A DNA stretch of 11,642 nucleotides, from the NCBI GenBank assembly GCA_023539445.1, contig JAKCEW010000017.1, forward strand, positions 1-11,642, given 5' to 3'. Of the stretch, positions 1 through 6,730 are shown one piece after another. The number at the start of each line of letters is the position of its first letter. The stretch's first letter is position 1. The position numbers were made by a program, and so were the translations under genes. The stretch is from Candidatus Terraquivivens yellowstonensis. Its GTDB lineage: Archaea; Thermoproteota; Nitrososphaeria_A; Caldarchaeales; Wolframiiraptoraceae. The notes under the pieces were generated by a model. That model saw only the letters and a list, made by a program, of their open reading frames with translations, was not told the DNA's origin and did no database searches.

Positions 1-110
1 CATTCCTATAGGTGTAGGTGAATATGAGGACTAAGTACGCTTATTTGCTTGAGGATGTCCTTCTCAAACAATTTATTTTTAGAAAAAAGCGCTAAAGCGC
101 CGGATTCGAT

Positions 111-152
111 TTTAAATTAGCAGTATTTAATGGTTTACTATTAATTTATTAA
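111..152 (+). promoter_or_regulatory. AT-rich candidate promoter of the Fur-like gene
   Basis: The 166 bases before the Fur-like ATG contain no convincing gene. Three TATA-like stretches lie at about 111-119, 124-131 and 141-152. The first two would give a short leader, and the third is slightly too close to the ATG. I cannot choose between them. A small GCGC-TAAA-GCGC hairpin at 89-100 sits just upstream and could belong to the end of a preceding transcript. Confidence 0.25.
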
Positions 153-166
153 ATGGACTATGTATC

Positions 167-596
167 ATGACGAAGATTTGGGGAGCAATAATTAATGCGC
201 TTCGTAAAAAAGGGTACAAAGCGACCCCTCAAAGAATAGCCATATGTAAAGTCGCTCTACAAATGTCGACACATCCAACTACAAAGGAAATTTATAAGAA
301 AATTAAAGAGGAATATCCTACGATAAGCCTCGCAACAGTATACCAAACTCTTAAAGTTCTCAAAGAACTCAACTTAGTCCAAGAATTACCTTTTTCCAAC
401 GAAAAATAAGGTTTGACCCATATACCAAGCCTCATATAAACTTGGTTTGCATAAATGTGGCACAATAAAGGACTTGAACGATCCAGCGGCGCAATTAATA
501 GTTGACAAATTAACCAACTCAGCCAACTTTAAAGTGATAGGACAACGCATAGACATCTATGGGATATGTAAAAAATGTAACCAACAGAAAGATTAA
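167..596 (+). pseudogene. Fur/PerR-family metal- or peroxide-responsive repressor, interrupted by two frameshifts
   Basis: The open part (167-409, 80 aa) is the winged-helix DNA-binding half of a Fur-family regulator, with ATPQR, HPTTKEIY and the recognition-helix motif ISLATVYQTL. The stop at 407-409 arises because an A-run at 402-406 is one base short for the family frame. Adding one A continues the protein as IRFDPYTKPHINLVC. A second one-base loss in the A-run at 453-455 must be repaired to read CIKCGTIKDL, and the frame then runs through IYGICKKC to a stop at 594-596. The restored product is about 143 aa, the normal length for Fur/PerR, with the PH-x-N-L metal motif and two CxxC pairs of the zinc site. 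It lies just upstream of superoxide dismutase, a common PerR target. As given the gene is broken: either real decay or two homopolymer sequencing errors. Family assignment is secure. Whether it senses peroxide, Fe or Zn is not. Confidence 0.85.
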
Positions 597-650
597 TAAG
601 CATAAAAAATAATATTAAACAAGTCTTAAAAATAAAGAGCTGATGGATAT

Positions 651-1262
651 ATGGAGAACAAGTTTTACGTTTTGCCTAAACTGCCATATGAGTACGGTGC
701 ATTAGCCCCATACATGTCTGAAGAGCAGTTAAGGATTCACCATAGTAAACACCATCAAGCATATGTTAACGGGGCGAACGCCATATTACAAAGGCTGGAT
801 AAAGCGCGTAAGGAGGATGCAGAAATAGACATAAAATCATCCTTAAAAGAACTTTCGTGGAACATAGGTGGACACCTCCTCCACTCGCTTTTCTGGGAAA
901 ATCTAGCGCCACCAGGAAAGGGCGGGGGCAAACCAGGCGGAGTCCTAGGAGACGTCATTGAAAAGGAATTTGGAAGCTTTGAACGTTTTAAGAAGGAATT
1001 TACTCAAGCAGCCATAAGCGTTGAGGGATCTGGTTGGGCTGCGCTTACTTATTGCAAGCAAACCCAGAGACCAATAATAATGCAAATTGAAAAACACAAC
1101 ACTAACGTGTATCCCATGTTTAGGATACTGATGGTTTTAGACGTGTTTGAACACGCCTACTACATAGACTACAAAAACGATAGAGCAAAATTCGTCGAAG
1201 CTTTTTGGAACATCGTCAATTGGGACGAGGTAAACAAAAGAATTGAAGAGCTCCTAAAATAA
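651..1262 (+). CDS. sod: Superoxide dismutase, Fe/Mn family (cytosolic)
   Basis: Converts superoxide to hydrogen peroxide and oxygen at a mononuclear Fe or Mn centre. The 203-aa protein is full length for the family, with an N-terminal helical hairpin (to about residue 90) and a C-terminal alpha/beta domain. The four metal ligands are visible: H30 in IHHSKHH, H78 in [10 protein letters not shown]164 and H168 in [11 protein letters not shown]. The position of the Fe-type active-site Gln (before the second His) is G74. The residue near the Mn-type Gln position appears to be H149 in IEKHN, a pattern I associate with archaeal SODs. Metal choice therefore cannot be called simply. No signal peptide is present. 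It lies 54 bp after the Fur-like gene and 49 bp before the glutaredoxin-like gene. Bases 957-979, encoding IEKEFGSF, recur exactly at 1529-1551. Confidence 0.97.
   Translation: MENKFYVLPKLPYEYGALAPYMSEEQLRIHHSKHHQAYVNGANAILQRLDKARKEDAEIDIKSSLKELSWNIGGHLLHSLFWENLAPPGKGGGKPGGVLGDVIEKEFGSFERFKKEFTQAAISVEGSGWAALTYCKQTQRPIIMQIEKHNTNVYPMFRILMVLDVFEHAYYIDYKNDRAKFVEAFWNIVNWDEVNKRIEELLK
957..979 (+). repeat. 23-bp direct repeat, copy 1 (inside sod)
   Basis: These 23 bases match 1529-1551 exactly, with flanks that differ on both sides. In SOD they encode IEKEFGSF, followed by ERFKKEF. Confidence 0.8.
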
Positions 1263-1278
1263 ACTAAACAAAAATCAC

Positions 1279-1290
1279 TTTCTTTTTTTT
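1279..1290 (+). terminator. T-rich archaeal-type terminator after sod
   Basis: A pyrimidine tract ending in eight Ts starts 16 bases after the SOD stop codon, without a strong hairpin. This is the form of intrinsic archaeal termination. The same AT-rich stretch lies about 25 bases before the next ATG, so it could also serve as a TATA-like element for the glutaredoxin-like gene. Confidence 0.5.
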
Positions 1291-1311
1291 AATGTTAGGA
1301 AGTATAAAATT

Positions 1312-1533
1312 ATGGCGTTGATGGAAATGAACAAAGTTAAGGTGCCAGGCAAAAACAAGGAACATAAAGTGTTAGTGTATGCATTAAGCACATGTGCATG
1401 GTGTAAAATGTTAAAACAATTTCTCAAAGAAAACAATGTCGAATTGCGTAAAGTATTGATTATGGTTGATGACGGAGTTGAGGACGCAGAGTTTCTGTAC
1501 CCTTACTATCGATTCCAAGAAGAAGGCTATTGA
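1312..1533 (+). CDS. Glutaredoxin/thioredoxin-like CxxC protein, probably frameshifted at its 3' end
   Basis: The 73-aa frame begins like archaeal glutaredoxin-type proteins: a VPGKNKEHKVLVYAL strand, then the redox motif C28-A-W-C31 and helix KMLKQFLKENNVE. It would be a cytosolic thiol-disulfide oxidoreductase. The normal third part of the fold (a cis-proline strand such as YPT..I and a last helix) is missing from the frame. Removing one T at 1503/1504 changes YPYYRFQEEGY-stop into [19 protein letters not shown] and carries the frame to a stop at 1565-1567 (about 84 aa), which looks more like a glutaredoxin C-terminus. The spacing from CxxC to YP is still short for the family, so an internal deletion is also possible. 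Two further Met codons (4 and 6) could be the start; AGGAAG at 1296-1301 is a possible ribosome site. Position after sod suggests a redox role. Confidence 0.6.
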   Translation: MALMEMNKVKVPGKNKEHKVLVYALSTCAWCKMLKQFLKENNVELRKVLIMVDDGVEDAEFLYPYYRFQEEGY

Positions 1534-1551
1534 AAAGGAATTTGGAAGCTT
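1529..1551 (+). repeat. 23-bp direct repeat, copy 2 (3' end of glutaredoxin-like gene)
   Basis: Exact copy of 957-979, 572 bases downstream. In the alternative (+1) frame of the glutaredoxin-like gene it reads the same peptide, IEKEFGSF. The stop codon of the 73-aa frame (1531-1533) lies inside this copy, so the repeat coincides with the point where the gene looks damaged. Confidence 0.8.
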
Positions 1552-1574
1552 CATGTCTGGCCTATAGTAATGTC

Positions 1575-1727
1575 TTAGAAAGAGGTATCAAATGAGCATA
1601 AGATGTAGCCATAATGCTTCATTAATGCCAAGCATCGTTTAGCCCATTTACGATTATAATTCGCGTAGATGGCTCTCTCAACATAGGGCCAATTAATCTC
1701 TAAATCGTTTGAATATCCTCTAACGTT
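1575..1727 (-). pseudogene. Possible decayed ORF fragment next to tRNA-Ala; unrecognised (integrase-like at best)
   Basis: The 267 bases between the glutaredoxin-like frame and tRNA-Ala hold no intact gene. On the minus strand one frame is open for about 50 codons (1727 down to the stop at 1575-1577). It reads from VRGYSND through WPYVERAIYANYNRKWAKRC to KHYGYILCSFDTSF and has no start codon. A short ATG-led frame (MAKTLEDI, from 1734) leads into it after a one-base shift, and the sequence continues past its stop in another frame. The composition looks protein-like, and the helical, basic Tyr-rich pattern loosely recalls the core-binding part of archaeal tyrosine recombinases, which often integrate at tRNA genes. 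No catalytic residues are present, so this is a weak suggestion. Confidence 0.22.
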
Positions 1728-1800
1728 TTAGCCATTTAATAGGTAATACGTTTGTATTATGGCCTAGAAGGCATCTAGAGGCAATAGAAGAATGATTTAA

Positions 1801-1872
1801 TGGACCGGGCGGGACTCGAACCCGCGACCTCCCGCGTGCGAGGCGGGCGCGCTTCCGCTACGCTACCGGCCC
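1801..1872 (-). tRNA. tRNA-Ala (anticodon CGC)
   Basis: A complete 72-nt cloverleaf on the minus strand: acceptor GGGCCGG/CCGGTCC with the G3:U70 wobble pair that marks alanine tRNAs, anticodon stem CCCGC/GCGGG with loop CTCGCAC (anticodon CGC at 1838-1840, reading GCG), and T arm GCGGG-TTCGAGT-CCCGC. The discriminator base is A (1801). CCA is not encoded, unlike the tRNA-Asn in this window. No intron. It lies 45 bp beyond the end of the metal-transporter operon. Confidence 0.97.
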
Positions 1873-1917
1873 ATTCACTCTTTTATCTTTTCATGAAACG
1901 AGGCCGTAATTATACCT

Positions 1918-2745
1918 TCACTGTTTTTGAACTAGCTTCTTGGCTAGCATAGTGCCTACATATATAGCGCTCGCGAATATTGCTATGGAGCCGCTACTCG
2001 GCATGTTGAATATGATAGAAAGCGCCAGACCTCCATAACCTGCTACCAAGGTGATGATTACGGTAAGTCTCAGCATACCATTAACACTCCTTGACAGCTC
2101 TTTTGCCGTTATGGCCGGCGCTATCACAAGAGCATAAACGATAAGAGTACCTACGGTCTTGGTTGCCACACTACCAGCCAGACCTATCAAGAAGAAAATT
2201 ATAAAGTCGTAGAATGAGGCGTTCATGCCCATGGCTTCGGCACCTTCAGGGTCGAAGCACACATAAATTATCTCATTATAGAAAATTGCAAAGATGACCA
2301 TACATGCCATAGTTAGAATCGAGAGCGTAACTATATCCGAGTCTCCTAGGAGAAGTATGTCACCTACAAGATAGCCGTCCAAAATGACCCTGAGTTGCGC
2401 GGGCAAAACATATCTCACAAATGCATAAACAGAAACGCCAAGAGTTAATGCGCCTGCGAGTGCGCTCGCAATCGCCTCCGGACCACCCTTTCTTCCCACA
2501 TAGCCCGCAAAAAGCGTCGTGATGCTGGCGAAGATTGCCGCAACCAAATATGGGTTTACTGTTAGATTAGCCACATAACCGAGTAAGATTCCTAAGGCTG
2601 CACCGCCTAATGCCGCATGAGCCGCCTCAGCGGGCATGTAGGCAACACCTCTCAGCACAGCCACAGAGCCGATTATAGATGTAGCTGCCATAAGCAGAAC
2701 GGCGACGTAGGCCTTTATCAAAAAAGGCGATAGTAGGTCAACCAT
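1918..2745 (-). CDS. ABC-3 family membrane permease of a metal (Mn/Zn/Fe) importer
   Basis: The 275-aa protein is a polytopic membrane subunit of the ZnuB/MntB (ABC-3) family, with about eight hydrophobic helices. It forms the channel for divalent metal delivered by the binding protein and driven by the ATPase encoded just upstream. Family features include the early MAATSIIGSVAVLRG segment, the conserved AAHAALGGAALG region (about residues 41-52), and the later VGTLIVYALVIAPAITA stretch (about 198-214). Length is typical. The start ATG overlaps the last 8 bases of the ATPase gene, so the two are translationally coupled. The Shine-Dalgarno is weak (GAGAGATT before ATG). It is the last gene of the operon. 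The metal cannot be decided from this subunit. Confidence 0.93.
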   Translation of the reverse strand: MVDLLSPFLIKAYVAVLLMAATSIIGSVAVLRGVAYMPAEAAHAALGGAALGILLGYVANLTVNPYLVAAIFASITTLFAGYVGRKGGPEAIASALAGALTLGVSVYAFVRYVLPAQLRVILDGYLVGDILLLGDSDIVTLSILTMACMVIFAIFYNEIIYVCFDPEGAEAMGMNASFYDFIIFFLIGLAGSVATKTVGTLIVYALVIAPAITAKELSRSVNGMLRLTVIITLVAGYGGLALSIIFNMPSSGSIAIFASAIYVGTMLAKKLVQKQ

Positions 2746-3514
2746 GTGAATCTCTCGGTATGAACATTAGACATGGTTCGTACGAACAAATCCTGATTCT
2801 ATCACCGTACACACTTTTCAAGATGTCTTCTTTCAGAACATCCTCCGGTCTACCCGCTGCTATAACCCTTTTGTACAATATGACAATGTTGTCAATGAGG
2901 TTAATGACGTCGCTCACGTCGTGTGTGACCATTACAATTGAAACGCCGCTCTCTTTCAGGCTAGTTATGAGGTTCGTTATCTCATACTGACTTCTCACGT
3001 CAACACCGTTGAAAGGTTCATCGAGCAACAATAGCTTGGGTTCAGAGACTATGGCCCTAGCTATAAGGACCTTTTGTTGTTGCCCACCGCTAAGCTCATC
3101 AAACCTTCTATCCGCTAAATCTTCAGCCCCTACGATTCTTAGGACTTTTTTTACAACGTTCTCATCGTACTCTGTTGCCCACCTCGGCGGTCTTTTCCAC
3201 ACTAGTCTCGACATCATGACAACATCTTTTGTCTTCATTGGCACGAAGAAGGATGTCCTATCCCTCTGTGGAACGTAACCAACCATCGACCTAACTCTTT
3301 TTGGTTCTTTTGTCGGGTCCAAACCCATTACCCTGATGTATCCGCTCTGTGGTTTTAGGAGTCCGAGAATCGTTTTGAGCAGTATAGTCTTACCGGCACC
3401 ATTTGGTCCTATGATTGCCGTAAATGTTGGGTGATTCAGAGATAGCGTTACGTTGCTTAGCGCTTCAAAGCCATTCAACCTGACCGTTAACCCCGAAGTT
3501 TCGACAGACTTCAT
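2738..3514 (-). CDS. ABC transporter ATPase of a metal (Mn/Zn/Fe) importer
   Basis: The 258-aa nucleotide-binding subunit energises import. All ABC motifs are visible: Walker A GPNGAGKT (36-43), Q-loop Q83 in YVPQRD, signature LSGGQ (141-145), Walker B LLLLDEP (161-167) and the H-loop H198 in VTHD. The sequence between Q-loop and signature (FVPMKTKDVVMM) is of the ZnuC/MntC/TroB type. The ATG lies in a four-base ATGA overlap with the stop of the binding-protein gene, preceded by a strong GGTGAGGAGGT ribosome site. That places it third in the operon. It would work as a homodimer on the cytosolic face with the ABC-3 permease. Confidence 0.96.
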   Translation of the reverse strand: MKSVETSGLTVRLNGFEALSNVTLSLNHPTFTAIIGPNGAGKTILLKTILGLLKPQSGYIRVMGLDPTKEPKRVRSMVGYVPQRDRTSFFVPMKTKDVVMMSRLVWKRPPRWATEYDENVVKKVLRIVGAEDLADRRFDELSGGQQQKVLIARAIVSEPKLLLLDEPFNGVDVRSQYEITNLITSLKESGVSIVMVTHDVSDVINLIDNIVILYKRVIAAGRPEDVLKEDILKSVYGDRIRICSYEPCLMFIPRDSHG

Positions 3515-4509
3515 GACCTCCTCACCCTTAACCTTAGTATGAGTATTGCCTCGAGTACCACAACTACGGATAATATCGAGACCAGTATGCTCATGAGTGC
3601 ATTCGTTCCGGAGCTCGTTTTGGGCGCAGCAGACACGCTACTAGTTAAGCCCGCATTGTATGCAAGAAGCGTCTCGTAATCCCAGCCATCTTTTGACATC
3701 ACAACGAGTTTTAAGAGGTATGTGTTCGTCTCTTCAGCAAGCTTCTTTGCAGCATCTGCCCCAGTAGTACCTTCGCTGATGTCGGCTAACACGAGTATTT
3801 TAGGAGAGCTATCGGCGAGTATCGTTCTTGCCTTCTCAAGAGTTAGGGGCTTTACACCGGCCAACTCTTCTTCTTCCAACACAAGCGTGCAACGTACGCC
3901 AAACCCTTCGATTAGGTATTGTTCGATTGGTGTTGAGCAGATTGCAACGTTGCCGGTAAAGCCTTTTACACTTAACGTTCTCTCGGCTTCGGCTAAAACG
4001 CTGTCTATAGATTCTACGGATTTTTCGGCAAGGCTCGTATAAATCTTAGCGTTATAGTTGTCTATCTCCGCTAATCTGGCTGCTATCTCTTTTATGACGA
4101 GTTTGGCATTGTACGGTGAAAGCCACCACTCGTGTAAATTTATATCACCATTTGGAAGGTTAAGCAGTTTCAGCTTTCCGCCCAACGCTTTATATAGGTC
4201 TAGGATTGAACCGCGGTTTACGAAGGAAGTAAGCTCTTCCTCCCATTTGAAGTGCCCTGTAATGATTAGCAGGTTCGCTTTGGATACTTTTTCCAGATCC
4301 TCAGGAACAGGTTGGTATTCATGCGGATCTGTCCCAAACGGCACCACACTTGTGACTTCAACGTAATCTCCAGCAGCCGACTTGACTAGCGGCACTAATG
4401 TCGGCGTAGATACCACAACAATAATTTTTGTGGTTGCGTTAATGGTAAGCTGCGCAGAGAGGAGTAGGGCCAGTATAACTGGTATTAAAAACGCAGGTTT
4501 CAAACTCAT
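3511..4509 (-). CDS. Metal ABC transporter substrate-binding protein (TroA/ZnuA/PsaA family), membrane-anchored at both ends
   Basis: The 332-aa protein starts with a hydrophobic signal or anchor segment (about residues 6-21) and ends with a second hydrophobic helix (about 304-326) followed by a basic tail RLRVRRS. It would therefore sit tethered outside the membrane, as archaeal binding proteins often do. The TroA-type metal site is partly visible: H63 in GTDPHEYQP and H126 in LHEWWLSP. The third ligand (His in Zn-type, Glu in Mn-type proteins) is not obvious around STPIEQYL (T193 or E196). The fourth may be D243 in LADISEG. There is no His-rich loop of the kind seen in many ZnuA proteins. 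The ATG overlaps the repressor stop codon (ATGA), with a GAGGTGAGGAG ribosome site. Substrate is Mn, Zn or Fe; the altered third ligand keeps this open. Confidence 0.92.
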   Translation of the reverse strand: MSLKPAFLIPVILALLLSAQLTINATTKIIVVVSTPTLVPLVKSAAGDYVEVTSVVPFGTDPHEYQPVPEDLEKVSKANLLIITGHFKWEEELTSFVNRGSILDLYKALGGKLKLLNLPNGDINLHEWWLSPYNAKLVIKEIAARLAEIDNYNAKIYTSLAEKSVESIDSVLAEAERTLSVKGFTGNVAICSTPIEQYLIEGFGVRCTLVLEEEELAGVKPLTLEKARTILADSSPKILVLADISEGTTGADAAKKLAEETNTYLLKLVVMSKDGWDYETLLAYNAGLTSSVSAAPKTSSGTNALMSILVSILSVVVVLEAILILRLRVRRS

Positions 4510-4940
4510 TTTCTCCTCACCTCACACCCTATGTGAATTATGGCACGGTTGTGACAACACTTCTCGGGTTTATTGAGGTAGGCACAAAGCCTAGTTATTA
4601 CCTCCTTATCGAGTACATGATCCACACAGTCCGCTACCTCGCATGCCTCATTTGACTTCATTTTGAGGGCCTCAACAAGAAAAACTTCAAAGACCCTATG
4701 GGCGTGTAATAGCTCGACCGCGACCCTATAGCCTGCTTGGGTCAACGTTATGTGCCCGTACTTTTCTTTCTTGATGTACATCTTTTTCTCTAGTTTGTTC
4801 AAAATATCTATTGCCGAGGGTGTTTTGACGTTAAACATCTTAGCAAGATCGCCACTTGTAATCTGCCTTCCGTCCTCAATGGTTGAGGTGTATATGCGTT
4901 TGAGATAACAGGATTCAGCCCTGCTAAGATTTCTAGACAC
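4506..4940 (-). CDS. DtxR/MntR-family metal-dependent repressor, first gene of the metal-importer operon
   Basis: The 144-aa protein has an N-terminal winged helix (about 1-75; LSRAESCYLKRIY, recognition region NVKTPSAIDILNKLE) and a DtxR-type dimerisation and metal-binding domain (about 76-140). Candidate metal ligands are E9, H79, H81, D104, D107 and H108, where DtxR has Cys/Glu/His and MntR Glu/Glu/His. The late KCCHN motif resembles the CPHG segment of the family. No SH3-like third domain is present, as in MntR. The start is GTG at 4940: an in-frame stop lies at 4944-4946, and the TATA element is placed for a leaderless transcript. A perfect palindrome lies immediately upstream, so the gene probably represses itself and the importer when metal is plentiful. 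Confidence 0.93.
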   Translation of the reverse strand: MSRNLSRAESCYLKRIYTSTIEDGRQITSGDLAKMFNVKTPSAIDILNKLEKKMYIKKEKYGHITLTQAGYRVAVELLHAHRVFEVFLVEALKMKSNEACEVADCVDHVLDKEVITRLCAYLNKPEKCCHNRAIIHIGCEVRRK

Positions 4941-4947
4941 GACCTAT

Positions 4948-4964
4948 GTTAGGCACTGCCTAAC
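4948..4964. promoter_or_regulatory. DtxR-type operator palindrome GTTAGGCACTGCCTAAC
   Basis: A perfect inverted repeat with 8-base arms and one central base. It contains the TTAGG...CCTAA half-sites typical of DtxR/IdeR/SirR operators. It occupies the space between the TATA box (4965-4971) and the GTG start (4940), over the expected transcription start. Bound repressor would block polymerase loading. Confidence 0.85.
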
Positions 4965-4979
4965 TTTTAAACCTTTCTG
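4964..4979 (-). promoter_or_regulatory. BRE/TATA promoter of the dtxR-metal importer operon (leaderless)
   Basis: On the minus strand the sequence reads AGAAAGG (BRE-like purines) followed by TTTAAAAG. The TATA centre is about 28 bases from the first base of the GTG start, so the transcript should be leaderless or nearly so. Confidence 0.6.
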
Positions 4980-5038
4980 GCCAAAAAATTTCTATGGGTG
5001 GCAACGTTCGTAAAATGGCTAAGAACCTTTTACAAATG

Positions 5039-5047
5039 TTTATATTA
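5039..5047 (+). promoter_or_regulatory. TATA box of the CTP synthase gene (leaderless)
   Basis: TTTATATTA is centred about 25 bases before the GTG start at 5068, the normal archaeal TATA-to-start distance, and no ribosome site is visible. This supports a leaderless mRNA and the chosen GTG. The promoter is divergent from that of the metal operon. Confidence 0.6.
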
Positions 5048-5067
5048 AGCTCTAAAGCATCATTTTT

Positions 5068-6720
5068 GTGCCGAAGTATATCTTCGTAACAGGCGGCGTA
5101 GTCTCGTCGGTTGGTAAGGGCATAGTCGCGGCCTCTGTTGGCAGGATTTTACAGGCCAGGGGTTACAGGGTAACTGCTATCAAGATAGATCCTTATCTAA
5201 ACGTTGACAGCGGTACGATGAACCCATACGCTCACGGTGAAGTTTTCGTTACCGATGATGGTGGTGAAACCGACCTAGATATAGGATGGTATGAACGGTT
5301 TCTAGATATCACACTTTCAAAGCGTAACAACATAACGACTGGGCAGGTTTATTTGGAGGTCATTACTAAAGAAAGACGCGGAGATTACTTAGGCAAGTGT
5401 GTCCAGATAGTCCCCCATATAACCGACGAGATTAAGCGTAGAATAAGGCTAGTTGCAGAGGGAAATGGTGTTGATATAGCTATAGTCGAGATAGGCGGCA
5501 CAACAGGCGACATAGAGGGACAACCATTTTTAGAAGCCGCAAGGCAAATGCGTCTCGAGGAAGGGTTCGAGAACACACTTTTCATCCACGTAGCCTTGGT
5601 ACCTATACTGAAGGCCACCGAGGAATTTAAGACCAAAGCATTGCAGCATAGTGTAAACGAGTTGCGTAGGATAGGTATACAACCGGATGCCATCGTAGCA
5701 AGATGCGAAAAGCCAATAGACAGCGCGACAAGAAGTAAGATAGCTTTGTTCGGAACGCTTCCAGAGAGCGCAGTTTTTTGCTCCTACGATGTGGAATACG
5801 TGTATGAAGTGCCACTGATACTGGAAGAACAGGGCATGGGTGTTTTTATAACTGGTAGGCTTAACCTTAGTTGGAGACAACCGAGACTGAAGGAATGGAG
5901 CGATATAGTTGCTTCGATGAAGAACGCCAAAGAAGAGGTTAAGATTGCCGTATGTGGTAAGTATACCAAGCTTATAGATTCTTACGTTAGCGTAAAGGAA
6001 GCGCTAATACATGCCGCAGCTTATGCAGGCGCAAAGGCAGTCATAGATTGGGTAGATGCAGAAGAATTCGAGACACATCCTGAAAGGGTAAACTTGCTCA
6101 GTAGGTATGATGGCATATTAGTACCGGGCGGATTTGGTCAAAGAGGTGTCGAGGGTAAGATAAGCGCAATCAAGTATTCTAGAGAGAACGGCATACCGTT
6201 TCTTGGAATATGCTTTGGTATGCAGCTTTCAGTTGTCGAATATGCGAGAAATGTTTGCGGTCTTGAGGAAGCCAACAGCACAGAAGTATCGGCAGATACA
6301 CCGCATCCCGTCATAGACCTTTTACCGGAACAACGCAATCTTGAAAACTTAGGGGGCACTATGAGGCTCGGGGGGTTCGAGATCATCATAAAACCCGGAA
6401 CGTTGGCGCACAAGCTCTACAATTCCAGCATTATACGTCAAAGACACCGTCACAGGTATGAGGTCAACCCAGCATATTGGGACGTTTTAACGCGTGCGGG
6501 CATGATCTTTTCGGGCATGTCTGAAGATGGTCGAAGGGTTGAGATCATCGAGTTACCAAATCATCCGTACTTTATAGCAACTCAATACCATGCAGAGTTT
6601 GTCTCAAAACCAGGGAAACCCGAGGCGGCATACTTGGGGTTTATAAGGGCCGCCCTCAAAAGAAGAAAGAGCCTTGAAAACCACAGCAAATCAAAATACG
6701 TTTCAATATACAATGGTTAG
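5068..6720 (+). CDS. pyrG: CTP synthase (glutamine-hydrolysing)
   Basis: Makes CTP from UTP, ATP and glutamine, the last step of de novo pyrimidine nucleotide synthesis, in the cytosol as a tetramer. The 550-aa protein is full length. The N-terminal synthetase domain (about 1-265) has the GGVVSSVGKG loop (9-18), the conserved IKIDPYLNVDSGTMNPYAHG block (38-57) and EIGGTTGDIE (141-150). The C-terminal class I glutamine amidotransferase domain (about 290-530) has oxyanion motif GGFGQRG (354-360), nucleophile C382 in GICFGMQ, RHRHRYEVN (459-467) and the catalytic H508 and E510 in QYHAEF. The last 20 residues are basic and variable. The GTG start fits the canonical MPKYIFVTGG N-terminus and the leaderless promoter. 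It stands alone, divergent from the metal operon. Confidence 0.98.
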   Translation: MPKYIFVTGGVVSSVGKGIVAASVGRILQARGYRVTAIKIDPYLNVDSGTMNPYAHGEVFVTDDGGETDLDIGWYERFLDITLSKRNNITTGQVYLEVITKERRGDYLGKCVQIVPHITDEIKRRIRLVAEGNGVDIAIVEIGGTTGDIEGQPFLEAARQMRLEEGFENTLFIHVALVPILKATEEFKTKALQHSVNELRRIGIQPDAIVARCEKPIDSATRSKIALFGTLPESAVFCSYDVEYVYEVPLILEEQGMGVFITGRLNLSWRQPRLKEWSDIVASMKNAKEEVKIAVCGKYTKLIDSYVSVKEALIHAAAYAGAKAVIDWVDAEEFETHPERVNLLSRYDGILVPGGFGQRGVEGKISAIKYSRENGIPFLGICFGMQLSVVEYARNVCGLEEANSTEVSADTPHPVIDLLPEQRNLENLGGTMRLGGFEIIIKPGTLAHKLYNSSIIRQRHRHRYEVNPAYWDVLTRAGMIFSGMSEDGRRVEIIELPNHPYFIATQYHAEFVSKPGKPEAAYLGFIRAALKRRKSLENHSKSKYVSIYNG

Positions 6721-6730
6721 CAAATTTAAC

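Noticed and set aside
2-34. Ten codons ending in a stop (IPIGVGEYED) at the left edge, possibly the tail of an upstream gene
   Set aside because: Too short to recognise or to distinguish from chance; plausible but unsupported.
24-95. 23-codon ATG-led frame on the + strand
   Set aside because: No ribosome site, no homology and basic low-complexity composition; likely chance.
1294-1298. TTAGG half-site upstream of the glutaredoxin-like gene as a second repressor box
   Set aside because: There is no matching CCTAA arm; a five-base match is expected by chance.
5385-5969. Several antisense ORFs of 61-116 aa within the CTP synthase gene
   Set aside because: All oppose highly conserved coding sequence and have no family features.
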